A stretch of DNA of 64,000 nt from Mesonia algae (GTDB lineage: Bacteria > Bacteroidota > Bacteroidia > Flavobacteriales > Flavobacteriaceae): positions 1 through 64,000 of the forward strand of contig NZ_QKYV01000001.1 in NCBI RefSeq assembly GCF_003253545.1. Reading direction: 5' to 3'. Positions within the stretch are counted from its first letter, which is position 1; each line of letters opens with the position of its first letter. A model generated the notes under the pieces. That model was not told the DNA's origin and ran no database searches. It saw only the letters and a program-made list of their open reading frames with translations. A program made the position numbers and the translations under genes. Of the stretch, positions 44,701-52,278 are shown piece by piece.

Positions 44701-45492
44701 CCTTAATCCATTATTTCCGCCAGAGGTTATATAATAGTAAGAGCGATCTGCATACAAATTTTGAGTAGTTTCATTTTCATCACTCCATTTATTATGCACA
44801 GCAGTTCCGTAGAATAAAATATAATCGCTTCCATCAAAACTTCCATCTTCCCCACCAACAACTTGAATAGAGATTTGCGGAATATCATAAAATTCATTTT
44901 CATTATTTCTTAACGGAAGCATTTCTCCGCCGTGACCGTATATCTTTATAGAGTTAGGATTAGATAAATCAACCCCTAGACTATTTAAAAAAGTTTTAGA
45001 AAGTTTATACACTCCCGTTTTAGGTACATAAAATCTAGCCCATTCCCCAGAAGCTAGAACAGAATTAGATATCGATGGCGTGCTGGAAACAGATGATGGC
45101 CGACCAGACAACTTAGTGTAAGAAATCGTAATAGAAGAAATTCTTTTTATTTGCCCGTTTTGATTCACTAAAGGATTTACAGAAGCTACAAAATAACTAT
45201 CATCTCTAGCTATAGAGCTTACAAGCTTCACTTTTGGAATAGACGGGATTAACTTCTTATCTATCCTATTCAAATCTATTTTTTCATTAGACTCATAGGA
45301 CACACTTTTAACTTGGTAGTTATTAATAGATCCATTTTCTTTCCATTGATAATTGTAAGTCATTTGCTTAGCGTCATCATCAATTGAAAAATTTGATTTT
45401 TCTTGAAAATCATCTGGTATTAAAATAGTTCTTTCTTGGGCAGAAACTGCTATAGTACCAATCAAAAATAAAATGTAGAAATACTTCATCAT
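41713..45492 (-). CDS. porU: T9SS C-terminal signal peptidase PorU
   Basis: A 1259-residue surface cysteine peptidase of the gingipain (C25) family. It removes the C-terminal sorting domains of T9SS cargo and attaches the cargo to the surface. The catalytic His766 (YLGHGNENG) and Cys800 (VTVTCEFTRF) are seen. Signal peptide ends at VSAQ; a propeptide-like region fills the first 130 residues. The C-terminus (LNYPNPFHNYTEF ... GKGVYIYKL) is itself a sorting-domain-like fold. The ATG at 45492 is preferred over the TTG one codon earlier. CAAAAATA (45537-45544) is a -7 candidate. Confidence 0.96.
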   Translation of the reverse strand: MMKYFYILFLIGTIAVSAQERTILIPDDFQEKSNFSIDDDAKQMTYNYQWKENGSINNYQVKSVSYESNEKIDLNRIDKKLIPSIPKVKLVSSIARDDSYFVASVNPLVNQNGQIKRISSITISYTKLSGRPSSVSSTPSISNSVLASGEWARFYVPKTGVYKLSKTFLNSLGVDLSNPNSIKIYGHGGEMLPLRNNENEFYDIPQISIQVVGGEDGSFDGSDYILFYGTAVHNKWSDENETTQNLYADRSYYYITSGGNNGLRVSSYIEPTGSAQVSINTFDEEQVYEVDEYSIAKAGRKWFGDRFDVENEKSYEFTFKNLVTSEPVQIIGNVVAASESSTTMNVSLNGQSLTDLNFSTINDDIYGRSAIINEVASVNGDEINVDLVYNNSGNPSSLAYLDYLRIQAKRSLIADNTQMQFAYNDAATTSGIGEYVIQNTGSISQIWDITNRDNVRSISNSQNTNTLNFKAVMGERREYIAISDNDLYTPLKEVDASVANVNLKGNVFRDSQGNFQDLDYLIVTNQDLLNQANRLAQFRKDRDGLAVKVVLVDDIYTEFNSGKQDIGAIRNFVKYIYDNASSPAKRIKYLGLFGDASVDYKNRLENNNSIVPTFQKLYSLGVGTSSAASDDFFGMMDPQEGSMSFDKLDIAVGRILADTPQLAKIAVDKIINYESKDSYGSWRNNFVLISDDSDRDTTNGGYGLQVQLDALGDNISANKPFINVKKIHSDAFEQVSSSGGFRYPQVNEEIANAIEVGTSVINYLGHGNENGLASERLVTIQDIESWQNENKYNVFVTVTCEFTRFDNPLRLSPGEVNLFKEKSGSVAMVTTTRSISVSDGVDFNNDFAPFLFNYSGSDDSVAEAVRKGKNTLASGGRVIFYFGDPAMKLQLPDPQINLTAINDVPISQSIDTLKALDYVKVAGEVVNTGGGLLTNYNGELSTIIFDKRIDRQTLGNDGTSDSDNNLLIMDFTTLGEIIFRGRASVTNGKFEFDFVVPKDIAIPVGNGRISFYAEKENELEDNKGYNNDILVGGINEDAPEDNIGPQIKLYMNDESFVSGGVTNSSPFLLAKLEDENGINTASGIGHDLVAILDGDETNPFVVNDYYETELDDYMRGNVNYKLRDLEEGLHTLTFKAWDVYNNSSTAEIQFVVAGDEDLKITNVLNYPNPFHNYTEFWFNHNRPFEPLDVQVQVFTVTGKVVWTRNQQINTKGFLSREITWNGKDDFGDAIGKGVYIYKLTVKSMLTNKKVEKFEKLVIL

Positions 45493-45704
45493 CAAATTAA
45501 ACGTTAAATATATTATTGTAGTATATTTACAGCTTTCAAAAATATATTAAATAATCAACATACGATTCTTAAGCTTTAGGCGTTTATCTAATTAAGAATT
45601 ACGCAAAAAAAAGTAATATATCTGCTAAATTTTCAAAACAAACTTGTTAATTTCACGTTAATTACTATATTGCAAGCCCAAAATATTTACAAACTTACTG
45701 TGAT

Positions 45705-47366
45705 ATGAGATTAAAAACTGTTTTTAAATCAATCTTTTTAATTGCTATAACTGCTTCTTTTACGGCATGTAACAACTCTGAAGATTACAAAGACAATTCC
45801 CGTGCAACCGGATGGAGGCTCGATGGAAAAGATGGTAATTTAAAATACAAAACCGACTATGACGAGCAAGAAACCGGTCCCGGTTTAGTATTCGTAGAAG
45901 GAGGAACTTTTACAATGGGTAAAGTTCAAGATGATGTAATGCACGATTGGAACAACACTCCAACTCAACAGCACGTACAGTCTTTTTATATGGACGAGAC
46001 AGAGGTAACTAACCGTATGTATCTTCAATATTTAGATTGGCTAAAGTACACTTTCGATCCAACCGAAGAAAAGTATAGAAATATTTATTACGGTGCTTTA
46101 CCAGATACGTTAGTATGGAGAAATAGATTAGGTTATAATGAAACTATGACCAATAACTACCTTCGTCACCCAGCTTACCAAAACTATCCTGTTGTAGGTG
46201 TAAACTGGATCCAAGCTACAGAATTTAGCAAATGGAGAACAGACCGTGTTAATGAAATGGTTTTAGAAGAGAAAGGCTATACAGCAAAGGGAGCAAGATT
46301 TAAAGCTGACCCTGCTTCAACTTTCAACTCAGAAACGTATATCAACGCTCCGTCTAAAGTATATGGAGGTAACGACTCTTTAACAAAAGGAGGAAGAGCT
46401 TCAGCAAGACTTGTAGAAGTTGTAGATGAAGATTCTACTCATAATTATGTACAGCGTAAAGATGGTGTATTATTACCAGCTTACAGACTACCAACCGAGG
46501 CAGAGTGGGAATACGCAGCCTTAGGAATGTCTTCAGTAAGAGAGTACAACAAATATAGAGGTAGAAAAAAATATCCTTGGGATGGACAATACACTAGAGA
46601 TGGTGGCCGAAGAAAAAGAGGAGATCAGTTAGCTAACTTTAAGCAAGGAGATGGAGATTACGGTGGAATCGCTGGATGGTCTGATGATGGAGCTGACATT
46701 ACTGCTGAAATCAAATCTTACTCTCCAAATGATTTTGGAATCTACGATATGGCAGGTAATGTTGCCGAATGGGTAGCCGATGTTTACCGACCAATTGTAG
46801 ATGATGAATTTAATGACTTTAACTACTATAGAGGTAACGTATATACTAAAAATGCAATCAATAAAGATGGTACGGTAAAAATTGTACAATCAGATAGTGT
46901 TATTTTCGATACACTAAGTAATGGTAGTATCATCGCTAGAGCTCTTCCAGGAGAAATTGCTCAAGAAGCAGTAACCTCAGAAGACACTTACTTAAGAACT
47001 CAATTCTCAGAAAGTGACAATAGAGACTTTAGAGATGGTGACCTTAGCTCAAGTAGAGATTACTCTGAAAGTGACAAGACTAGAATGTACAACTCTCCTC
47101 AACATAAAGTAAATGTACAAAAAGACAGTACGGGTAACGCTACTGGATTAGACAGACAATATGATACAGACGCTAACAGAACTACCTTAATTGATAATGA
47201 AGTTAGAGTTTATAAAGGAGGTTCTTGGAGAGATCGAGCTTATTGGTTAGATCCTGCACAAAGAAGATATTTCCCACAAGATATGGCTACAGATTATATC
47301 GGGTTTAGAAATGCAATGTCTAGAGTAGGTTCTAAATCTCAAAAAGGGAAAAGAGCTAGAGACTAA
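45705..47366 (+). CDS. gldJ: Gliding motility lipoprotein GldJ
   Basis: A 553-residue lipoprotein (lipobox FTAC, Cys22) with an FGE/SUMF1-like fold: GLVFVEGGTFTMG, DETEVTNRMYLQYL, YRLPTEAEWEYAA, DMAGNVAEWVADVY and the closing KGGSWRDRAYWLDP...YIGFRNAM. GldJ stabilises the GldK-N motor/T9SS components and is needed for gliding and secretion. It is divergent from porU and upstream of murF, the order common in Flavobacteriaceae. Confidence 0.96.
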   Translation: MRLKTVFKSIFLIAITASFTACNNSEDYKDNSRATGWRLDGKDGNLKYKTDYDEQETGPGLVFVEGGTFTMGKVQDDVMHDWNNTPTQQHVQSFYMDETEVTNRMYLQYLDWLKYTFDPTEEKYRNIYYGALPDTLVWRNRLGYNETMTNNYLRHPAYQNYPVVGVNWIQATEFSKWRTDRVNEMVLEEKGYTAKGARFKADPASTFNSETYINAPSKVYGGNDSLTKGGRASARLVEVVDEDSTHNYVQRKDGVLLPAYRLPTEAEWEYAALGMSSVREYNKYRGRKKYPWDGQYTRDGGRRKRGDQLANFKQGDGDYGGIAGWSDDGADITAEIKSYSPNDFGIYDMAGNVAEWVADVYRPIVDDEFNDFNYYRGNVYTKNAINKDGTVKIVQSDSVIFDTLSNGSIIARALPGEIAQEAVTSEDTYLRTQFSESDNRDFRDGDLSSSRDYSESDKTRMYNSPQHKVNVQKDSTGNATGLDRQYDTDANRTTLIDNEVRVYKGGSWRDRAYWLDPAQRRYFPQDMATDYIGFRNAMSRVGSKSQKGKRARD

Positions 47367-47387
47367 TTATATTATTTACACATATCA

Positions 47388-47423
47388 CAAAAAAGCCCTT
47401 TCGTCACGAAAGGGCTTTTTTTT
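47388..47423 (+). terminator. gldJ terminator
   Basis: A 13-bp stem AAAAGCCCTTTCG/CGAAAGGGCTTTT (47391-47403, 47407-47419) with loop TCA and a run of eight T. Confidence 0.85.
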
Positions 47424-47435
47424 ACTTTTCATTCT

Positions 47436-48713
47436 ATGGATATTTCTAAACTACATCAACTATTTTTAGACAGCACAGGAGTTTCTACTGATACTCGCTC
47501 TCTAAAAATCAACAATTTATTTTTCGCTTTAAGCGGAAATCAATTCAACGGAAACAAATTTGCAAAACAAGCTCTTGATAAAGGCGCGACTAAAGCAATT
47601 ATAGATGACAAAGATTTTGAAAGCGAAAATACCATCTTGGTAAATAATTGTCTTGAAGCATTACAAGCTCTAGCAAATTATCATCGCAACTACCTCAAGA
47701 TAGACATCATTGCTATTACAGGAAGTAACGGGAAGACAACCACAAAAGAACTCACCACAGCAGTTCTTCAAAAAAAATATCGGGTAGTTGCCACCAAAGG
47801 AAACTTAAATAACCATATAGGCGTACCCCTCACCCTACTTTCTATGACCAAAGAAACAGAAATAGGAATTGTAGAAATGGGCGCAAACCATCAAGGAGAA
47901 ATAAGAGCTTTATGTGAAATTGCTGAACCAAATGTTGGCTATATTACCAATTTCGGGAAAGCTCACTTAGAAGGCTTTGGAGGAATTGAAGGTGTAATTA
48001 AAGGGAAAAGTGAACTATACAATTATCTAATTTCTAACCAAGGAATCATTTTCATAAATACTGAAGATAAAATTCAAGTAGAGAAATGTAATTCCTATCA
48101 AAATACCATTAGCTTTGGAGAAATGAAAGAAGCTAATTACGCCATTAGCAACCATTCTCACAACCATTCAGCTTCCATTACGCACGATAATAAAATTATC
48201 TACTCTCAACTCACCGGCAAGTATAATAGCGCTAATATGGCAGCAGCTACAGCAATCGGACTATATTTTAAAGTAGAGCTTAACTCGATTAAAGAAGCGA
48301 TAGAAAATTACGTTCCAAGTAACAATAGATCACAAGTTATTGAAACTAATCACAACACTATCATCTTAGATGCGTATAACGCCAATCCTACCAGTATGGC
48401 GTTAGCTATAGAAAACTTAGACACTCTATCCTCAAAACAAAAAACCATTATCTTAGGAGACATGTTTGAAGTCGGCCCAACTTCAGATGAAGAACATCAA
48501 CAAATTGTAGAGCTTTTAGAAAATCTAGATTTCCATTTAGCCATAGTTTGCGGTGAAAACTTCTACAAAACTCACACCGATAAAGTCATTTCCTTTAAAG
48601 AGTTTAATGAAATGAAATTATACGTTTCTCAACAATCACTAGAAAACAACACTATTCTAATAAAAGGATCTCGCGGAATGCAACTAGAAAGACTCTTAGA
48701 GCTATGGACATAA
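47436..48713 (+). CDS. murF: UDP-N-acetylmuramoyl-tripeptide--D-alanyl-D-alanine ligase
   Basis: A 425-residue Mur ligase adding D-Ala-D-Ala to the peptidoglycan precursor in the cytoplasm. The P-loop ITGSNGKTTTK is at 94-104, with ATKGNLNNHIGVPLTLL, MGANHQGEI and DAYNANPTSM further on. The length is slightly below that of Proteobacterial MurF. It lies just behind the gldJ terminator and ends 1-2 nt before a terminator shared with the tRNA genes. Confidence 0.95.
   Translation: MDISKLHQLFLDSTGVSTDTRSLKINNLFFALSGNQFNGNKFAKQALDKGATKAIIDDKDFESENTILVNNCLEALQALANYHRNYLKIDIIAITGSNGKTTTKELTTAVLQKKYRVVATKGNLNNHIGVPLTLLSMTKETEIGIVEMGANHQGEIRALCEIAEPNVGYITNFGKAHLEGFGGIEGVIKGKSELYNYLISNQGIIFINTEDKIQVEKCNSYQNTISFGEMKEANYAISNHSHNHSASITHDNKIIYSQLTGKYNSANMAAATAIGLYFKVELNSIKEAIENYVPSNNRSQVIETNHNTIILDAYNANPTSMALAIENLDTLSSKQKTIILGDMFEVGPTSDEEHQQIVELLENLDFHLAIVCGENFYKTHTDKVISFKEFNEMKLYVSQQSLENNTILIKGSRGMQLERLLELWT
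47523..47538 (+). repeat. Dispersed GC-rich palindrome
   Basis: TTCGCTTTAAGCGGAA in murF, encoding FALSGN. Confidence 0.55.
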
Positions 48714-48746
48714 AAAAAAGGCTTCCTAGATTAGGAAGCCTTTTTT
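48714..48746. terminator. Bidirectional terminator of murF and tRNA-Val
   Basis: Stem GGCTTCCTA/TAGGAAGCC (48720-48728, 48732-48740) flanked by A and T runs on both sides. Confidence 0.85.
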
Positions 48747-48752
48747 CTTGTG

Positions 48753-48827
48753 TGGGCGCGAAGGGATTCGAACCCCTGACCCCTTGGGTGTAAACCAAGT
48801 GCTCTGAACCAACTGAGCTACGCGCCC
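48753..48827 (-). tRNA. tRNA-Val (anticodon TAC)
   Basis: A 75-nt cloverleaf on the minus strand: acceptor GGGCGCG/CGCGCCC, D-arm GCTCAGTTGGTTCAGAGC, anticodon arm CTTGG-TTTACAC-CCAAG and T-arm with GGTTCGAATCC. The discriminator is A; CCA is not encoded. Confidence 0.97.
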
Positions 48828-48845
48828 GTACATTATAGTAGATTA

Positions 48846-48873
48846 AAAAAACCTGAAGCAAACTCCAGGTTTA
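48846..48873 (-). terminator. Terminator between the two tRNA-Val genes
   Basis: On the minus strand AAACCTG pairs with CAGGTTT and is followed by a T run. The downstream tRNA therefore either needs its own promoter or depends on read-through. Confidence 0.5.
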
Positions 48874-48874
48874 G

Positions 48875-48949
48875 TGGGCGCTGAGGGATTCGAACCCCCG
48901 ACCCCTTGGGTGTAAACCAAGTGCTCTGAACCAACTGAGCTAAGCGCCC
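48875..48949 (-). tRNA. tRNA-Val (anticodon TAC), second copy
   Basis: A 75-nt cloverleaf, identical to the neighbouring tRNA-Val in the D- and anticodon arms. Acceptor GGGCGCT/AGCGCCC and the T-stem differ by compensated base pairs. CCA is not encoded. Confidence 0.97.
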
Positions 48950-49012
48950 GCATATAATGCGAGTGCAAATATAATACATTTTAGAGATATCACAAGAAAA
49001 AGAATAAAACTT

Positions 49013-50230
49013 TTAAATTATTTCTGCCACTGTAAATGTACTTCCTCCCACATAAATAATTTCTTCTGAACCAGCATTTGTTTTAGCATGAGTTAAGGCC
49101 TCTGTAACAGATGTATACATTTTTCCTTCTAGGCCAAAAGCCGCAGCCTTGTCTGCTAATACTTTTACCTCCATTCCTCTTATCACATTTGGCTGACAAA
49201 AATAATAAATAGCGTCTATTGGAAACATAGGAAGAAGTTGATCTAAATCTTTATCATTTACAAAGCCTAAAACCATATGAAGCTTTTTAGGTTGTAACTT
49301 TTTTAACTGATGAAGGACTATTTCTAAACCTTCTCTATTATGAGCCGTATCTGCAATAACCTTAGGTTGATCTTGCAATACCTCCCACCTACCTCTTAAT
49401 CCTGTATTCTGAACTACATTTACCAACCCATTTTGAAGATTCTCTTTAGATAAACTCCAGCCTTGATCTCTAAGTTGGCGGACTGCTACTGTTACGGTTT
49501 GCTTATTACTTTCTTGATAATCTCCTCTTAAATCAGATTCTAAGTTCACTTTCTTTTCATCCTCAGCAAATACGATAGGTGATTTCACTGAGTTTGCTTT
49601 TTGAATAAAGACATCTTTTGATTCTGCTGAAGTTTCTCCAATAACTACGGGAGTCTCTTTTTTTATGATTCCAGCTTTTTCAGTAGCAATTTGACTAATT
49701 GTATTTCCTAGAAATTGGGTATGATCCATTCCTATGTTGGTAATGATGGAAAGTATGGGGTTTACAATATTAGTGCTATCTAATCTTCCTCCAAGGCCTA
49801 CTTCTATAATAGCAATATCTACCTTTTCTTGACTAAAATAATCAAAAGCCATCCCCACAGTCATTTCAAAAAAAGAAAGGTGTTGTTGCTCTAAAAACTC
49901 TCGGTGTGTCGCTATAAAATTTACAACAAATTCTTTACGAATCTCTTTGCCATTAATCTTAATTCGTTCGGTAAAATCTTTAAGATGCGGAGAAGTATAT
50001 AAACCCACTTTATGACCTGCTTCTTGTAAAACTGAAGAGAGCATATGACTTGTAGAACCTTTCCCGTTGGTTCCTCCTACATGAATGCTTTTAAAATTAT
50101 TTTGTGGTTGCTGTAAAACTTCCGCGAAAGCGAGAATATTGGTAAGGTCTTTTTTAAAGGCCGATTTTCCTTGGCGTTGGTACATAGGTAGCTGCCCAAA
50201 CATCCAAGTTAAGGTTTCTTGGTAAGTCAT
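49013..50230 (-). CDS. folC: Bifunctional dihydrofolate / folylpolyglutamate synthase
   Basis: A 405-residue Mur-ligase-fold enzyme that adds glutamate to dihydropteroate and to folates. P-loop GTNGKGST (53-60), LYTSPHLKDFTERIKING, and GLGGRLDSTNIV with DHTQFLG are family marks. It is the last gene of an exbB-exbD-tonB-folC run, 7 nt after the tonB-like stop. A dispersed palindrome encodes LAFAEV near residue 35. Confidence 0.95.
   Translation of the reverse strand: MTYQETLTWMFGQLPMYQRQGKSAFKKDLTNILAFAEVLQQPQNNFKSIHVGGTNGKGSTSHMLSSVLQEAGHKVGLYTSPHLKDFTERIKINGKEIRKEFVVNFIATHREFLEQQHLSFFEMTVGMAFDYFSQEKVDIAIIEVGLGGRLDSTNIVNPILSIITNIGMDHTQFLGNTISQIATEKAGIIKKETPVVIGETSAESKDVFIQKANSVKSPIVFAEDEKKVNLESDLRGDYQESNKQTVTVAVRQLRDQGWSLSKENLQNGLVNVVQNTGLRGRWEVLQDQPKVIADTAHNREGLEIVLHQLKKLQPKKLHMVLGFVNDKDLDQLLPMFPIDAIYYFCQPNVIRGMEVKVLADKAAAFGLEGKMYTSVTEALTHAKTNAGSEEIIYVGGSTFTVAEII
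50120..50133 (-). repeat. Dispersed GC-rich palindrome
   Basis: TTCCGCGAAAGCGA in folC, encoding LAFAEV. Confidence 0.55.
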
Positions 50231-50237
50231 AAAATTG

Positions 50238-51098
50238 TTACTCAGAAAGTTTAAACTCGTATTCGATATAACCCGTTTGCTTTACAGGTGCGTTGGCATC
50301 ACTATTAAATTTAGTCGCCAAAGCTGCACGTTTTGCAGGCTCCATAAGACAGGGTGCAGTATTGGTTGTTCCCCGAGAACCAGCGACGGCGTTAATCACT
50401 TTTCCTTGTTGGTTCACTTCTATTTTTACTACAACTACACCAGACTCATTGCAGTCTTGCAGAAATTTTTCTTTATTTAGAGGTTTTCTTCCCCCTAGAC
50501 GGTAATTACCATCTCCATCCAGACCTTTTCCTTGTCCGTAGTACGAACTTGCATTAGGGTCTCCATTGGGATCTCCTTTATCTCCAGCCTGATTATCATT
50601 CCCTTCTCCTCCATTTGCTTTTCCATCCTTTTCCGGACCGTTAAGAATACTATTTAAAGCATCTGAAGTTGACTTTTCAGGTTTAGGATCTGGTGCTTTC
50701 TCTGGTTCTTTTTCCTTTTGAGGTTTTACCTCTTTTACTGGATCTTGAACTTTCTTTTCCTTTTGAGATTTATCTTTTTTCGGCTCTTTTTCTTTTTCGA
50801 TTACAGGAGCTTCTTCGGTATCTTGCGTAGCCACCTCTTCCTCTGACGGAGTACTCATTTCTTCTTGAGGCTCGTTAGGTGGTGTTGTATTTTGTTGGGG
50901 TGCCGATTTTACAGGCTCTGTAGGCTGAACATCACCTGAACCAACATTACTCGTTCCAAAATTAATCGCAATCCCATTTTCTGGCGGCGGATCTAAATAA
51001 GTGAAACCAAAAAACAATAACAATAAAATAAGACCCACTGATATTACCGTAGTAATGATAGCAGACTTCTTCTCGTATTTGGTTTCTAGTAAACTCAT
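50238..51098 (-). CDS. TonB-like energy transducer
   Basis: A 286-residue protein: one N-terminal membrane helix (about 14-33), then a long Pro/Glu/Lys/Asp-rich spacer that would span the periplasm (residues 50-190, with repeated KEKEP and EPEKAPDPKPEKS), and a short C-terminal domain with a TonB-like strand pattern (VVVKIEVNQQGKVINAV, TGYIEYEFKLSE). The gene pair exbB-exbD directly upstream supports this function. Two C-terminal cysteines are not typical of TonB. Confidence 0.88.
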   Translation of the reverse strand: MSLLETKYEKKSAIITTVISVGLILLLLFFGFTYLDPPPENGIAINFGTSNVGSGDVQPTEPVKSAPQQNTTPPNEPQEEMSTPSEEEVATQDTEEAPVIEKEKEPKKDKSQKEKKVQDPVKEVKPQKEKEPEKAPDPKPEKSTSDALNSILNGPEKDGKANGGEGNDNQAGDKGDPNGDPNASSYYGQGKGLDGDGNYRLGGRKPLNKEKFLQDCNESGVVVVKIEVNQQGKVINAVAGSRGTTNTAPCLMEPAKRAALATKFNSDANAPVKQTGYIEYEFKLSE

Positions 51099-51100
51099 AT

Positions 51101-51490
51101 TTATGGCTTTACAGCTAAAACTACTTTATATTTATTTCTCTTGGCTATATCCATCACGCTTACAGCATTTTGAATAGGCACACTTTCTTCTGCACGTAAA
51201 ATAATGGTAGGATCTTCTTCTCCCGATAATCTTTTTTGCAGCTCTAGCTCCAATTGATCACTAGATACCTGATCTGAATTGATAAAAATTTCTAAGTCTT
51301 TATTAATGCTTACCGCTAAACTTTGCACATTACTTGTCTTCCCTTTTGCTTTGGGAAGAATAAGATCTAAAGCTTCTGGTGTAATTACCGGAGATGTTAA
51401 CATAAAAAAGATAAGCAAGAGAAAAACGATGTCTGTCATAGAAGACATGCTAAACTCTGGACTCACTTTATTTCTTCCTCTTAAGTTCAT
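51101..51490 (-). CDS. exbD: ExbD/TolR family biopolymer transport protein
   Basis: A 129-residue protein with one N-terminal helix (MTDIVFLLLIFFML) carrying the proton-conducting Asp20. It is followed by a periplasmic domain that ends in VMDIAKRNKYKVVLAV. It pairs with ExbB (1-nt gap upstream), and the tonB-like gene starts 2 nt after its stop. Confidence 0.95.
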   Translation of the reverse strand: MNLRGRNKVSPEFSMSSMTDIVFLLLIFFMLTSPVITPEALDLILPKAKGKTSNVQSLAVSINKDLEIFINSDQVSSDQLELELQKRLSGEEDPTIILRAEESVPIQNAVSVMDIAKRNKYKVVLAVKP

Positions 51491-51491
51491 A

Positions 51492-52193
51492 TTATGCTGG
51501 TTCGTTTAGTAAATCTAGAAAATCTACTGCGGTAGCTTCCATTTGATGCACTACTTTATCGGTTTTCACTACTAAATGGTTATACCCAATATAAGCAACG
51601 ATTCCTACAATTAGTCCAGCAACTGTAGTTGTCATAGCGGTATAAATCCCTTCTGCTAACGACCCCATTTCGGCTTGACCGCTACTGGTAGCCAATTCGT
51701 GAAAAGCCAAAACCATACCAATTACAGTTCCCAAGAATCCTATCATAGGCGCTGCTCCAGCAATGGTAGCCAATACACTTACATTTTTTTCTAATTTATA
51801 TACTTCTAACCTTCCTGCATTCTCTATAGCTGTATTGATATCTTCTAACGGACTACCAATACGTGATATCCCTTTAGCCGTAAGTCTTGCTACTGGGGAA
51901 TTTTCTTGAGCACAACGTATTTTCGCACCTTCAATATTGCCTGTCGCCACATTATCTTTAATTTGGTGCATAAAATTAGCATCTGTTTTTGATGCTGCTT
52001 TTACCGCAAAAAGACGTTCGAAATAAATATAAATTGCAGCAACAAAAAGAACAAAAAGAATAGAAATAATAATCGTACCCCCTAAGCCTCCACTAAAAAG
52101 TAAGTCCATAAAAGAAAGTGTTTTTTCCTCTACGACAGTCTCTCCATTTTGAGCAGCAGCTTCTGCAGTTTCTTGTAAAGTAATCGCCAACAT
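51492..52193 (-). CDS. exbB: MotA/TolQ/ExbB proton channel protein
   Basis: A 233-residue protein with three membrane helices: about 35-57, and the pair at 150-200 (LATIAGAAPMIGFLGTVIGMV, TTTVAGLIVGIVAYIGYNHLV) with the conserved channel-lining Thr/Gly-rich motif. It energises TonB-dependent uptake together with ExbD and the TonB-like protein; a TolQ role is less likely. It heads the operon, and no exact -7 box is visible close to its start. Confidence 0.94.
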   Translation of the reverse strand: MLAITLQETAEAAAQNGETVVEEKTLSFMDLLFSGGLGGTIIISILFVLFVAAIYIYFERLFAVKAASKTDANFMHQIKDNVATGNIEGAKIRCAQENSPVARLTAKGISRIGSPLEDINTAIENAGRLEVYKLEKNVSVLATIAGAAPMIGFLGTVIGMVLAFHELATSSGQAEMGSLAEGIYTAMTTTVAGLIVGIVAYIGYNHLVVKTDKVVHQMEATAVDFLDLLNEPA

Positions 52194-52278
52194 AAGTTTT
52201 TTATTAAGTATCTAAATTAGTAACGAAAAAAAGGATTATAAATTATATTAATAGTTAAAGCTAAGTTATAATTTTCTT

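Noticed and set aside
48652-48861. A 69-codon open frame on the minus strand across the tRNA region
   Set aside because: It reads through tRNA-Val and the shared terminator; such frames (with SSVGSEHLVYTQGVRGSNPF) are a well-known artefact of tRNA genes.
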